Notes: generated from the sequence alone by a model not told the origin. A stretch of 64,000 nucleotides of DNA from Pseudomonadota bacterium (GCA_023412495.1 JAEYNP010000016.1:62001-126000); one strand, 5' to 3'; shown: positions 45,596 through 55,156, counted from the first letter of the stretch. Numbers and translations: made by a program.

Positions 45596-47413
45596 ATGGG
45601 TAAACGTAAATTAGAATTGCTGTCCCCGGCCAGGGACCTTAGCTGCGGCCTTGCCGCCATCCATCACGGCGCCGACGCCGTCTATATCGGCGGGCCGCGT
45701 TTCGGCGCCCGGGCCGCGGCCGGCAACAGCCTGCAGGATCTGGAAAAGCTTACGGCCGTTGCCCATCAGTTCCGGGCGAAGGTCTATGTGGCGCTCAATA
45801 CCATTCTCGACGACCGGGAACTGGAACAGGCTGCGGCTCTTGCCTGGCAACTGCATGGTATCGGGATCGATGCCGTGATCATCCAGGACATGGGCCTGCT
45901 CGAGTGCGACCTGCCTCCTATTGCCCTGCATGCCTCCACTCAGGTGAACAACCGCACGCCGCAGAAGGTGGCCTTCCTTGAGAAAGTCGGTTTTCAGCAG
46001 GTGGTGCTGGCCCGTGAGTTGAGCCTGCCGGAAATCAGGGAGATCCGGGCAGTCACTTCGCTGACCCTGGAATTCTTCGTCCATGGCGCCCTCTGCGTCT
46101 CCTACAGCGGCCAGTGCTACATGAGCGAGGTTGTGGCCGGGCGGAGCGCCAACAAGGGCGAGTGCGCCCAGTTCTGCCGCCATCGCTACACCCTGCGTGA
46201 CGGCCGGGGGAAGATTCTGGCGAAGGACCGGTATCTTCTCAGCCTGAAGGATCTGGATCTCTCGTCCTGCCTGCCCGACCTGATCGCGGCGGGCATCGAC
46301 TCCTTCAAGATCGAAGGTCGCCTGAAGGACCAGAACTATGTGAAAAACGTGACGGCTTACTACCGCCGGGCCCTCGATGAGATCATCGACAAGGACTCCG
46401 GCCTGACCCGTGCCTCGTCCGGACGCTGCTATTTTCCCTTCGTGCCCAATCCCACGAGATCCTTTTCCCGAGGCCGAACCGAGTACTTTCTCAGGAAAGA
46501 TCGCAATACGCCCGGGGCTATCGACAGCCCAAAGTCGATCGGACAGGAATTAGGACAAGTCGTCTCGGCCGAGCGTCAGTGTTTTACCCTGAGGACCGGC
46601 GAGACCATCCATAACGGCGATGGCCTCTGTTTCTTCGATCCGGCCGGGAATCTGATCGGGATCAAGGTCAACCGGTTTGCAGACGGCAGGATCTACCCGA
46701 GGGATGCAGTTATCCCGCTGCCCGGTACAACGGTGTATCGCAACGCCGATATCACCTTTGCCAGACTCCTCGCCGCAAGCGACCATTGCCGAAGGCTCGT
46801 CCTGCGATTAGACCTTCGGGAGATCGAGGGCGGTCTGCTTTTGAAGATACTCGACGAGGACGGGGTGGCTTCCGAGACCAAGCTGGAGGTGGAAAAGGAA
46901 ACGGCGAGACAGGGCAGCTCGGCACTTCTCGCCGAAAGGCAATTGAAGAAAAGCGGCGCCACTCTCTTTTTGGTAGGTGAGGTTGCAGTCGATCTCGATT
47001 CCACAGCCTACTATCCGGCCGCGGTGTATAACGAACTGCGCCGCCGGGCGCTGGCCCATCACGAGTCGGTGCGGCTGGCAAGCTATATCCCGGAGCGTGT
47101 GGAGCTGAAAGCCAACGATGTCCCATGGCCTGAAACTGATGTGAGTTACCTCGACAACATCGCCAACAGGAAGGCCGAAGACTTCTACCGTCGCCACGGA
47201 GTCAGGCGGATCGACAGATCGATCCTACAGGCTGCAAAGGTGGCGCGATGCGCCCTCATGACCACCAGATACTGCATCAAGGCCCAGCTGGGTATCTGCC
47301 CCAAGGAGGGCAGCCGGTCAGGGAATGATCCGCTGACGCTCTCCGACAATACAGGCGAATACCAGTTGGAGTTCGACTGCCGCCGCTGCGGCATGATCGT
47401 CCGCCGGAAGTGA
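45596..47413 (+). CDS. Peptidase U32 family protein (RlhA/YdcP-like)
   Basis: This 605-residue protein has the U32 TIM-barrel core: LELLSPARDLSCGLAAIHHG, ADAVYIGGPRFGAR, EFFVHGALCVSYSGQCYMSE and the GECAQFCRHRY cysteine pair, then DSFKIEGRLK. The C-terminal half (about 330-605) is DUF3656-like. Cys residues near the end (FDCRRCGMIV) add to a probable Fe-S set. E. coli YdcP/RlhA hydroxylates C2501 of 23S rRNA and has the same layout (653 residues), so an RNA hydroxylase is more likely than a peptidase. A GTG six bases upstream of the chosen ATG is possible. Confidence 0.85.
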   Translation: MGKRKLELLSPARDLSCGLAAIHHGADAVYIGGPRFGARAAAGNSLQDLEKLTAVAHQFRAKVYVALNTILDDRELEQAAALAWQLHGIGIDAVIIQDMGLLECDLPPIALHASTQVNNRTPQKVAFLEKVGFQQVVLARELSLPEIREIRAVTSLTLEFFVHGALCVSYSGQCYMSEVVAGRSANKGECAQFCRHRYTLRDGRGKILAKDRYLLSLKDLDLSSCLPDLIAAGIDSFKIEGRLKDQNYVKNVTAYYRRALDEIIDKDSGLTRASSGRCYFPFVPNPTRSFSRGRTEYFLRKDRNTPGAIDSPKSIGQELGQVVSAERQCFTLRTGETIHNGDGLCFFDPAGNLIGIKVNRFADGRIYPRDAVIPLPGTTVYRNADITFARLLAASDHCRRLVLRLDLREIEGGLLLKILDEDGVASETKLEVEKETARQGSSALLAERQLKKSGATLFLVGEVAVDLDSTAYYPAAVYNELRRRALAHHESVRLASYIPERVELKANDVPWPETDVSYLDNIANRKAEDFYRRHGVRRIDRSILQAAKVARCALMTTRYCIKAQLGICPKEGSRSGNDPLTLSDNTGEYQLEFDCRRCGMIVRRK

Positions 47414-47600
47414 AAATATAGTATATCTTGGGAGCTTCCCTCGTGGTCAGTGAAGCTGTAGCGGAACGGTTGTCGTTGTCGTAATAGTAATCGAAAAGAT
47501 GCTGGAATCTGGCAGCTTGGGCGAAGAAAGAATTGCGTGAATAGGAAGACCGCGTGCGCTTTCAAGCCAGCCGTTGAAACGGAATGGATCTTATCCCTAG

Positions 47601-48137
47601 CTACTCATTACCCTTCGGCAGTGGTGCGATCCCCAGTTGCTGCAGGATGCTTCGGGCGACGTCTCCAGTCTTGCGGCCGGTAACGTCGATCTCCAGTTCG
47701 GCCGCCTCCCGGTAGATGGGCAGACGGCTGTCGTAGAGACTGCGAGCCTTTTTGAGACTTTTCAAGAGGGGTCTCTTTTCCAGTTTTTTCTTGGCCTGCG
47801 GATGGTCCATGACCCTTGTGATGATCGATTCGAAATCGCTGTGCAGATAGACTATCGCCCCGATGTTCTTCAGGTTCGGCACGTTGACAAAGCCGCCGCC
47901 GGTTGAGATGATGGTGTTGTTGACATTATTTTCCAGCCACACCCCGGTTTCCCGCTCCAGACGACGAAAGTGAGGTTCGCCTTGGCGCTCGAAGATTTCC
48001 TTGATCCTCATCTTGCTGAAAGATTCTATCAGGTCATCGCAATCGATGGCGTATCTGCCGCTCTGCCGCGCCAGTTCTCTCGCGGTCCGTCCTTTGCCCA
48101 CCGCCATGAAGCCGATGAGTACTATGTTTCTATCCAT
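47601..48137 (-). CDS. aroK: Shikimate kinase-like protein with altered P-loop
   Basis: This 178-residue P-loop kinase phosphorylates shikimate in the fifth step to chorismate. Substrate-site residues are present: DCDDLIE, FRRLERE, STGGGFV, RPLL and SRLPIYRE. The Walker A loop reads GFMAVGKGRTARELA: the Ser/Thr after Lys in GK[S/T], which binds Mg-ATP, is Gly. The next Thr lies two positions on. Activity may be altered, or the loop is a lineage variant. The gene stands alone, converging with the U32 gene, with no other aro gene in the window. Confidence 0.8.
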   Translation of the reverse strand: MDRNIVLIGFMAVGKGRTARELARQSGRYAIDCDDLIESFSKMRIKEIFERQGEPHFRRLERETGVWLENNVNNTIISTGGGFVNVPNLKNIGAIVYLHSDFESIITRVMDHPQAKKKLEKRPLLKSLKKARSLYDSRLPIYREAAELEIDVTGRKTGDVARSILQQLGIAPLPKGNE

Positions 48138-48258
48138 GGTGAAAAGGTTTCCTGTGGTTTTTATGCAGCGGCTTCAGTGGAGCAGTTGAAGGATTCCCAA
48201 CCTGCCTTAACGTAGCAGTATATGAGCCGGTCTGGAAATCCCTTCATGGAGGAGTTTA

Positions 48259-48477
48259 ATGAAAACTTGTGCTTTGAATGAATTCATGGCGGAAATGAAG
48301 CCATGGCTGGACAAGGAGTATATCCGCAACGCCTATATCGATGCAAAGGGCAATTTTGTCCTGCAATTCCTCGACGGTACCCGCAATGTGTATGCCATTA
48401 ACGACTGCAGCAGGCAGCAAATCAAAAAAATCCTGCTGGACCTTCGGCAATACGGCATCAACACCATAGAATTGTAA
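48259..48477 (+). CDS. Small conserved-looking protein, unknown function
   Basis: This 72-residue soluble protein (MKTCALNEFMAEMKPWLDKE start) has a mix of alpha helix and beta strands: YIRNAYIDAKGNFVLQFLDG resembles a beta hairpin and QQIKKILLDLRQYGI an amphipathic helix. GGAGGAG precedes the ATG at good spacing. I do not recognise a family. It is transcribed divergently from aroK and converges on the HD-GYP gene. A GC-rich imperfect hairpin follows the stop codon. Confidence 0.65.
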   Translation: MKTCALNEFMAEMKPWLDKEYIRNAYIDAKGNFVLQFLDGTRNVYAINDCSRQQIKKILLDLRQYGINTIEL

Positions 48478-48592
48478 CATTTGCCGGAGCGGAAGCCGCT
48501 TTCCGGCGAGTGACCGCCCCGGCCGGCGTCTTCTCGGACGACTGCTTAACCCCGAGGCTTCGACGGCAGTTCGTAAAGGTCTATCAGGTCTA

Positions 48593-49846
48593 TCAGAGCC
48601 ATATTCGACTTGCGTCGCCATTTGAATTTGCCCAGGGGGTGGTGGCGATGGTGTAGCAGGATTCGAGCTCGGCTTCGACTAGACTCACAACCCCGGCATC
48701 GAGCTGGTGGCGGGCCGCGCCTTGCTTCAGGATGTCGATGATGATTTCGGGTGGCTGGGAAACCCGGTAAGGACGGTTTTGGGCGAGTGCTTGGAAGATG
48801 TCGGCAATCATGATGATCCGCGACTCTATGGTCAGGGATTCCGCCGTCCGCCGATGCGGATAGCCGCTGCCGTCCAGCTTTTCGTGGTGATTGCTCGCCC
48901 ATAGGGCGATATCTTGCAGGCCGTGCACCTTGTTGAGAATTTGATGGGTGACGTAGCTGTGATGGTGCATGGTCGCCGTTTCTTCACGGGACAACGATCC
49001 ACGGTATTCCAGGATGGGATCCGGCACCTGCAGTTTCCCCAGATCATGCAGGAGTCCGGCCACCTCGAGCTTTCGGCAGACCGACTGGGACAGCCCGCAT
49101 TTCTCCGCCAAAAACCTGGCCAGACTGGCGACGCCGTGGGAATGCTCGGCGGTGTAAGGACTCTTGGCGTCGACGATTTCGGCGAAGATTGAGGCGATGG
49201 TATAGAGCCCATCGAAATCGATCACGATCTCATCGCTGCCGAGAGGATGGTTGAGCAGGAAATCCTCGAGGAAGGCTGGCTCCATGGTTATCCAGAAGGC
49301 GTCGGTATCGGAGGCGTCAAGGAAGGAGTCTACGAGTTCGGGATCGAAATAGGAGTGGCGGAGGCTGTCGATCTTGGAGCATACCTTGTCTTTGACAATC
49401 AGCCTGCTTGTCGGATGCTGCAGGGTGGTCATGGCATCCACCCGGTCCATCAGAAAAATGAGACTTGCCTGCCGCTTGATCGATTCCGGCAGCTCCATCT
49501 CTTGCAGTACCGGCCATCTGGTGTGATGGTAACGAACGGCATCGGCCAGCGGGGCGAGAGGAGCAAATCTACGCAGCCTGTCCTCCCCTATCCGGCAATG
49601 ATGGTCTGCACCGCTCCATTCCAGTTCATCGATGATATGTCTATGTACCTTCGTGGAGGAGACGCCGCAGTCATGGAGAAGACCCATGCGAAAAAGCATG
49701 GTCTTCTCTTTCCGGCTGCACCCAAGTTTTTCGGCGCAGGCGAGGATCATGTAGGCAACCCTCTTGCCGTGTTGCTTTTCGTCTACCGAGACCAGATCCA
49801 CTGTGCTGGAGAGGGCATTTATCAATTGATCGAGATCGAGTTTCAT
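48593..49846 (-). CDS. Protein with degenerate HD and HD-GYP domains
   Basis: This 417-residue protein has an N-terminal HD-type region (HGKRVAYMILACAEKLG, GLLHDCGVSS, RYHHTRWPV) and a C-terminal HD-GYP domain (AEHSHGVASLARFL, LLHDLGKLQVPD, HHEKLDGSGYPH). HD-GYP proteins hydrolyse cyclic di-GMP; the HD, HHE and GYP residues are all present. A receiver domain is absent, so input may come through the first HD region. The frame is open to 50086, but the ATG at 49846 (MKLDLDQLINAL) has GGAAAAAC before it and begins the helical domain. The upstream codons show no family features. Confidence 0.82.
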   Translation of the reverse strand: MKLDLDQLINALSSTVDLVSVDEKQHGKRVAYMILACAEKLGCSRKEKTMLFRMGLLHDCGVSSTKVHRHIIDELEWSGADHHCRIGEDRLRRFAPLAPLADAVRYHHTRWPVLQEMELPESIKRQASLIFLMDRVDAMTTLQHPTSRLIVKDKVCSKIDSLRHSYFDPELVDSFLDASDTDAFWITMEPAFLEDFLLNHPLGSDEIVIDFDGLYTIASIFAEIVDAKSPYTAEHSHGVASLARFLAEKCGLSQSVCRKLEVAGLLHDLGKLQVPDPILEYRGSLSREETATMHHHSYVTHQILNKVHGLQDIALWASNHHEKLDGSGYPHRRTAESLTIESRIIMIADIFQALAQNRPYRVSQPPEIIIDILKQGAARHQLDAGVVSLVEAELESCYTIATTPWANSNGDASRIWL

Positions 49847-50127
49847 TTTTGTTTTTCCATCTCGTCGGAGCGGCCACGTTTCCTGATTCGTATCGGCGGT
49901 TTCTTCGAATCCCCATCGGGAAAACAATAGCCGGCAGAAAGTTCTCCACGACATTCTATCAAGGATAACATCTTTCCACTGAAATTTGAGGAATTTTTCG
50001 CCCAAAAGAGGAACTGGTCTTTGGTACTCAGACTCCCGATATGACTGCGGGCGAGAGTCGAAGTTGGAAAGAGGGATCGAAGTCATCCCGGCATCTCCCG
50101 TGATGACTTCGATCTCAAGCCGGACGC

Positions 50128-51549
50128 TTACGGCAGAATCCGGATATTGGGATACATGCCTTTATTGGCGCCGAACTGGAAGGGCTGGATGGTGTTCAGT
50201 GAGAGCCGCTGATTTCGCTGGGCGTGTCCGGCATTTTTGCCGTCTTCGAAGAAGGCGCCATTGACATCGAGGATATGATGGATGCGATCCTTGAAGGCCT
50301 TGACGAAGAGAGCGCCTTTGCCCTCGAAATGCATTCTTCCCTTCGACAAGGAAGTCTCGACCCTGTTCAGCTCGGCGAGGGCGACGCTGTTTTTGGCCAG
50401 TTCCTCCCGGTTGCGCACCAGCCCCCAGACCAGGTGGTCGGCCGGGATCTCCAGCGGCTCCTCGATATCGATGATGGTGTGCGGCATGATGACGCAGCCC
50501 TCGTTGATGGTCAGCCTGCTGTTCTTCTTGCCGCAGAGGTAGCTGTTGAAGCCGGAAAACACCCCGAGTTTCAGGTCCGCCTCTATGATCTTCGCGCCGT
50601 GGGCGGTGACGTTGTAGCCTTCCAGGGAAGAGTTGATGATGAAACAATTCTCCTGGGCGTTAGCCCCCTTGCCGAGGCTCGAGTTCTCGATGTAGGCCCG
50701 CTGCGACACCAGCACGTTGTCGGCGATCCTGATATTCGGCAGCACCACCGCATAACGGTCGAGGGAGGCGGTTTTGGGGACCGATTCGATCTCCTCGAGG
50801 TTGACGAAGTCGAAGACCCGCTGGAATTCCATCTTGCGTTCCTCGATGAAGTCGATGAGCCTGCCCCAGGGCACCTTGTCCGGAGAAAGGGACACGTACT
50901 GTTCCAGCGCCTCCGCCGGATACTTGTAAAAGAAATTGAAGTTGCCGGGGCTGTTGACCCAGATGGTCCCCGGATCGACCTTGAGATGGGAGATCTCGCC
51001 GGCCTGGATGTAGGAGTAGGCGCCGATCACGCAGTCCCGCATGGTGGTCAGATCCACCGTGGCGTACGGCCCGAGAAAGCAGCCGTCGGACGGTGAGCCG
51101 TGGATGTTGGCGTAATCCATGGCCAGCGTGTCCTTGATGAAGAACTTCTCCGGGGTCTCCGGATCGTGGGAGTAGTTGTGCACGAGTGTCTTCACCAGGG
51201 CGCTGTCCTCGATGTCGATGATTTCGTCCTTGTTGAGGGTCAAGGTGAAGTTCTTGAAATTGATCTGCTTGTCCTTGCGCTTCAGCTCGTCGCCCCGGAT
51301 ATCGCTCTTGTAGAGCAGGGAGTTCTTCACCCGGCATTTGCCTAAGAAATAACTGCCGGCGAGAGCCGAATGTTCGAAATGAAGATCGAGGGGATGATCG
51401 GGGGTGATCCCGTAAAAGGCGTAAAACTTGTTCAGCTGATCGGGGGGAATGAGCTCCACGGCAAATGGGCTCACATCGAAATTCAACTCGCGCAGGTTGA
51501 TGTTCACTCTCTGCACGATCCTGTTAAAGAGCTTTTCCAGTTCTGTCAT
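50128..51549 (-). CDS. Left-handed beta-helix (hexapeptide-like) protein
   Basis: This 473-residue protein has imperfect hexapeptide repeats that suggest a left-handed parallel beta helix (VDLTTMRDCVIGAYSYIQAG, LPNIRIADNVLVSQRAYIEN, GANAQENCFIINSSLEGYNV, LGVFSGFNSYLCG). The fold is usual in acyl- and nucleotidyltransferases and in carbonic anhydrase-like enzymes. Flanking parts are not recognised. It lies nine bases after a CBS-domain gene, so it may be regulated by, or act with, that protein. Substrate unknown. Confidence 0.7.
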   Translation of the reverse strand: MTELEKLFNRIVQRVNINLRELNFDVSPFAVELIPPDQLNKFYAFYGITPDHPLDLHFEHSALAGSYFLGKCRVKNSLLYKSDIRGDELKRKDKQINFKNFTLTLNKDEIIDIEDSALVKTLVHNYSHDPETPEKFFIKDTLAMDYANIHGSPSDGCFLGPYATVDLTTMRDCVIGAYSYIQAGEISHLKVDPGTIWVNSPGNFNFFYKYPAEALEQYVSLSPDKVPWGRLIDFIEERKMEFQRVFDFVNLEEIESVPKTASLDRYAVVLPNIRIADNVLVSQRAYIENSSLGKGANAQENCFIINSSLEGYNVTAHGAKIIEADLKLGVFSGFNSYLCGKKNSRLTINEGCVIMPHTIIDIEEPLEIPADHLVWGLVRNREELAKNSVALAELNRVETSLSKGRMHFEGKGALFVKAFKDRIHHILDVNGAFFEDGKNAGHAQRNQRLSLNTIQPFQFGANKGMYPNIRILP

Positions 51550-51558
51550 GGGATGACC

Positions 51559-52134
51559 TTAGGTGATGTTATATGGGGAGTGTTCCAGCGACGCCATTTC
51601 ATGGAAAACCGCGGCAAAGACATCTGAAATCCTGAGAATGCCGACGATCTCCTTCTTGCGGGTCACCAGAAGCGACAGATGCGTGCCGGCAACGAGCTTG
51701 TGGATGGCGGTGTCGAGACTGCAATCCTCGGAGACATACTCGCCGGGAGTCGGCGCCTGCATGAATTCCTCGACCTTTTTCCCGGCCGCCTCCCTCAGGG
51801 TCTGCTCCTCGATGATGATCTTGCGCGACCGGAATTTATCGCGGAGCTGGGCGATATAGGCCTCGCTGAAGTTGAACTTGCGCATCTCCTCGATTTCGTC
51901 GTTGAACTCGTGGTCCCCCTCGATTGCCTTGAGGGCCCTGAGTTGGCTGATTTTTCCCACTACCTGTCCGGCAGCATCGAGCACCAGGATGGCCCTGTGC
52001 TGATATTTACTCAACGTATACGCCTCCTGGGCCTGTTCGAGAGCCCGGATAGCGTCCAGCAGTGAGGTGCCGACAGTCACCGTGGCATATTCGGAGATGG
52101 GAACCATAAGGTCTTTGACAATATAATTTTTCAC
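51559..52134 (-). CDS. CBS-domain protein with helical insert
   Basis: This 191-residue protein has two CBS motifs: IVKDLMVPISEYATVTVGTS with RAILVLDAAGQVVGKISQLR (about 1-75), and VEEFMQAPTPGEYVSEDCSL with LLVTRKKEIVGILRISDVF (about 120-180). A charged helical segment of about 45 residues separates them. It would sense adenine nucleotides. It shares an operon with the beta-helix protein, which suggests an allosteric partner. A promoter-like sequence lies 75 bases upstream. Confidence 0.82.
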   Translation of the reverse strand: MKNYIVKDLMVPISEYATVTVGTSLLDAIRALEQAQEAYTLSKYQHRAILVLDAAGQVVGKISQLRALKAIEGDHEFNDEIEEMRKFNFSEAYIAQLRDKFRSRKIIIEEQTLREAAGKKVEEFMQAPTPGEYVSEDCSLDTAIHKLVAGTHLSLLVTRKKEIVGILRISDVFAAVFHEMASLEHSPYNIT

Positions 52135-52208
52135 AATACCCCCTCGGCAGCAAAAACGAAAAAGACGTCCAACCCCTCGGACTGGACCCCCCTACTATCA
52201 GGGAGGAT

Positions 52209-52237
52209 AATTTATTTGAAAATTGCTATTTTGTCAA
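52209..52237 (-). promoter_or_regulatory. Probable promoter of the CBS/beta-helix operon
   Basis: On the minus strand TTGACA (52232-52237) is followed after 17 bases by TAAATT (52209-52214), four of six matches to TATAAT. Transcription would start near 52202, some 68 bases before the CBS gene. Confidence 0.5.
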
Positions 52238-52275
52238 TGATTCTCAGCAACTCAGCGTTGTGAGAAGGAAAATGC

Positions 52276-53790
52276 CTATCTATTACTAGATGAGTTTGTT
52301 AGAGCGGGCGGACGCGGGATTATGATCATGGCCAGGGTGACAATTTCCTGGTCGGCGTACAGGTAGGAATGGTCGAAGTAGCGGATTGGATAGTCGGTGG
52401 CGCGAAAGCCATAGGTTTCGTAGACAAAGGTCTCGAGGCCGGCCGGAAGAGGAACGGACTCGGCGACTTGCCAGACGATCGCCATTGCAGAGTACCGGCC
52501 TTCCTCGACCAGTTCCTCCAGCCGGTAGTCCGGGACGATTGCCGTGCTGGTAGGAAACTGCAGATGGAGATTGCCCGCCAGGAAGCGGTCGTTGCTGATG
52601 ATCAGGCCCTTGCTGAAGCCGGAGTTGCGCAGATCCTCGGCGAAGGCCGGGAAAGGGTAGTTGAGCCGACAGAAATTATTGGTGACATCGGCTCCGACGG
52701 TCCTGAAAGTTAACCCCCCATAGACGGCGAGGGCGGCTGCCAGCACCGTTGCCAGATAGATTCTGAATTTTCTGGGAGTGATCTCGGCGGGCGACAGCCG
52801 AGAAAAAAAATAAATGGGGGCGACGAACAGGAGCGGCTGCAGCCAACGGTCCTTGACGTAGGTCACCTTGAAGAAGAGCACGACCAGCAGCAGGGCGATG
52901 AACAGGAAGAACAGGTACCTCTCGATAAACCGGCGATGAAAGCCGCTGCCCTGCCCCTTCCTACCCCGGTAGCCCGCGGGAAAAACGAGACCGCAGATGA
53001 GCCAGAGCGGAGTCAGAAAGAGAAAGCTGTTGGCGATCAGGCTCAGGGTCCCTCGCAGCAAGTAATGCTCGACGCCCTGTTTGAATTTATGGGTGGCGGA
53101 AAAGACGATATCCTGATTGTCGGCCATCCACAGGAGATAACTGGTGGTGAAGAGGACGAGGATCGCCAGGCTTGCGGCGATTCTGCGGGTGAATAAAATC
53201 CTTCTCCCTTCGGCAAAGGTCGAGAGGGCGAGAGTAGCGACACCCAGAAACAGGGCAAAATTGGCTTTGGCCATAAAGCCAATCCCGAGGCAGAGGCCGA
53301 GGAGGCAGTAATTGAGCAGGCTTTCGTCCTCAGTCAGCCGCATCAGCTGCCAGAGAGTGGCCGCGGCGGCGAATACAACCAGAGTGGTGTGAGTCATGTC
53401 CCGCTGCGATTCCCAGCCGATCTGCGGGATCAGGAGGAGCGAACAGCTGGCCAGAATGGCCGAGCGGCGATCTCCCAGGATTCGGCAGGCGGCGAAATAA
53501 ACCGAGGCGTAGGTGGAAAAGAGCAGGCCGTTTTTCATCAGGCTGACGGCAAAAGCATTCTTGCCGAACAGGGCGAAAAGGGCGTGCTGAATCCAGGTGT
53601 AGAGCGGCGGCTGCTCGGTGTAGCCGGCCAGCAGCCACTGGCCGAGCAGGGCCTGTTCCGCCTCGTCGTAGTCAAGGGAGTCGGAAATAGTCACCCGCAG
53701 CAGGATGTGGAGGAGAAAGTAGCAGCCGAGCGCGAGGAGAAACTTGAGCGTCAAGGCCTGCTCCCCAACCGCGGGAGGAGGTGTCGTCAT
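52276..53790 (-). CDS. ArnT/PMT-like GT-C glycosyltransferase
   Basis: This 504-residue membrane protein has about 11 helices and the acidic signature DSLDYDEAEQALLGQWLLAG after the first helix, with EQPPLYTWIQHALFALFG, typical of GT39/GT83 enzymes such as ArnT. It would transfer a sugar from polyprenyl phosphate to lipid A or another periplasmic acceptor. The ATG at 53790 overlaps the stop codon of the LAB_N gene as ATGA. It ends the operon GT2-LAB_N-GT-C, the arrangement of lipid A or teichoic-type sugar modification systems. Confidence 0.82.
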   Translation of the reverse strand: MTTPPPAVGEQALTLKFLLALGCYFLLHILLRVTISDSLDYDEAEQALLGQWLLAGYTEQPPLYTWIQHALFALFGKNAFAVSLMKNGLLFSTYASVYFAACRILGDRRSAILASCSLLLIPQIGWESQRDMTHTTLVVFAAAATLWQLMRLTEDESLLNYCLLGLCLGIGFMAKANFALFLGVATLALSTFAEGRRILFTRRIAASLAILVLFTTSYLLWMADNQDIVFSATHKFKQGVEHYLLRGTLSLIANSFLFLTPLWLICGLVFPAGYRGRKGQGSGFHRRFIERYLFFLFIALLLVVLFFKVTYVKDRWLQPLLFVAPIYFFSRLSPAEITPRKFRIYLATVLAAALAVYGGLTFRTVGADVTNNFCRLNYPFPAFAEDLRNSGFSKGLIISNDRFLAGNLHLQFPTSTAIVPDYRLEELVEEGRYSAMAIVWQVAESVPLPAGLETFVYETYGFRATDYPIRYFDHSYLYADQEIVTLAMIIIPRPPALTNSSSNR

Positions 53791-54425
53791 AGTCTTTGCC
53801 CCGTTTTGCGCTCCCGCAGCCAGAGCAGGGTGTTGCGGAAATAGACAACAAAGCCGAAGACCTGGCCGACGAACAGCACGGGATCCCGGCGGAGGATGGC
53901 ATAGCTGAGGACCATCACCGAGCCGATGATGCTGAAGATCCAGAACCCGATCGGCAGTACCGACTCCCTCCTTTTCTCCGTGAAAAACCATTGGAGAATG
54001 AAGCGGAAAGTGAAGACGAATTGTCCAGTCAAGCCCCACACCATGAGAGCGGTCGGAATCTCCTTGTTATCAATGATGTTCTTTAAATTGTAGATCGCGC
54101 CGGTCTGCAGCCACAGGATGGCCGCGAGCGGAAAGAAAAGCGCCGCGACCCGGACGAACTGCGGGATCTTGCCCCAGAAGCCGAGGTAGTGGAGGTTCCG
54201 GATATAGACCCCGTAGGTGATCGCCTGGCCGAGGATGATGGCCAGATCGTGGCGGAGAATGCCGTAGACGATCATGAGGATCGAGGCGAGTAGGCTGAAC
54301 TGCCAGAAAATGAGCGGCGAGAGGACTTTGCCCGCCCGTTCCGATGAGACCCACTGAACGAGGAGCCTTGCCGAGAAGAGGATCTGGGCGGAGAAGCCAA
54401 CTGCATAGATGAGGTACTGATTCAT
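53787..54425 (-). CDS. Double LAB_N-domain membrane protein
   Basis: This 212-residue six-helix protein contains two lipid-A-disaccharide-synthase N-terminal (LAB_N) domains: LVQWVSSERAGKVLSPLIFW in the first half and FILQWFFTEKRRESVLPIGF in the second, each followed by a related helix ending in YxRN or YFRN. The internal duplication resembles PQ-loop or SemiSWEET-like transporters. It may help flip or present the lipid-linked sugar between the GT2 and GT-C enzymes encoded beside it. It overlaps both neighbours by four bases. Confidence 0.85.
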   Translation of the reverse strand: MNQYLIYAVGFSAQILFSARLLVQWVSSERAGKVLSPLIFWQFSLLASILMIVYGILRHDLAIILGQAITYGVYIRNLHYLGFWGKIPQFVRVAALFFPLAAILWLQTGAIYNLKNIIDNKEIPTALMVWGLTGQFVFTFRFILQWFFTEKRRESVLPIGFWIFSIIGSVMVLSYAILRRDPVLFVGQVFGFVVYFRNTLLWLRERKTGQRL

Positions 54426-55156
54426 GAATCCCGCCGGCTCACCTCATAGCGGATATACCGGCTGCGCATCCAGCGAAAGGCGAGGATATCGAAAAACGGA
54501 CCGACAAGACGGTTGAAGAGATGATATTTGCTGGTGCCGGCATAACGGGGGTAGTGGGAAACCTCGATCTGTTTGACCCTGCCACCTTGGAGCTGTACCA
54601 GGGCGGGAATGAACCGGTGCATGCCGGTGAAAAACGGTATCCGTTGGGCATAAGATGTTTTGAGGATTTTCAAAGGGCAGCAGGTATCCTCTATGGCGTC
54701 TTTGATCATGAGCCGGCGGTAACCATTGGCAAATCTGGAGGAGAAGCGTTTAATGAGGGTATCCTGCCGCTTCCTCCTGATCCCGTTTACCATGTCGTAT
54801 TCGGGAAAGTGCTCGAAGAACCGGAGAAAGTCGTCGGGACGGGTCTGCAGATCGGCATCGATATAGCCGACCAGCGAAGTCCGGCAGTGATCGATGCCGG
54901 CCTTTATCGCGGTGCTGAGGCCATAATTACGGTCGAGCGAGATATAGCCGCAGTACTCTCTTCTTTCGCACTCCTCCGCCAGCAGCTTGAGGCTCTGGTC
55001 GGTCGAGCCGTCGTTGACGAAGATCGTTTTGAGCGCGATCGGCGACTTCCCTGCAAAGGCGTCCAGTTCGACAAAGAAGCGAGGCAGGCTTTCCTCTTCG
55101 TTGAATACCGGGACGACTATGGTCAATTCATCCTTCATGCTGCGGCTGTTATGCAT
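54422..55156 (-). CDS. GT2 polyprenyl-phosphate glycosyltransferase
   Basis: This 244-residue GT-A enzyme has TIVVPVFNEEESLPRFF, FVNDGSTDQS and YIDADLQTRPDD. It lacks C-terminal helices and so is probably peripheral. It would transfer a sugar to undecaprenyl phosphate as donor for the GT-C enzyme downstream. GGGAG lies five bases before the ATG at 55156; an ATG six codons on has no ribosome-binding site. It overlaps the LAB_N gene by four bases. Confidence 0.87.
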   Translation of the reverse strand: MHNSRSMKDELTIVVPVFNEEESLPRFFVELDAFAGKSPIALKTIFVNDGSTDQSLKLLAEECERREYCGYISLDRNYGLSTAIKAGIDHCRTSLVGYIDADLQTRPDDFLRFFEHFPEYDMVNGIRRKRQDTLIKRFSSRFANGYRRLMIKDAIEDTCCPLKILKTSYAQRIPFFTGMHRFIPALVQLQGGRVKQIEVSHYPRYAGTSKYHLFNRLVGPFFDILAFRWMRSRYIRYEVSRRDS

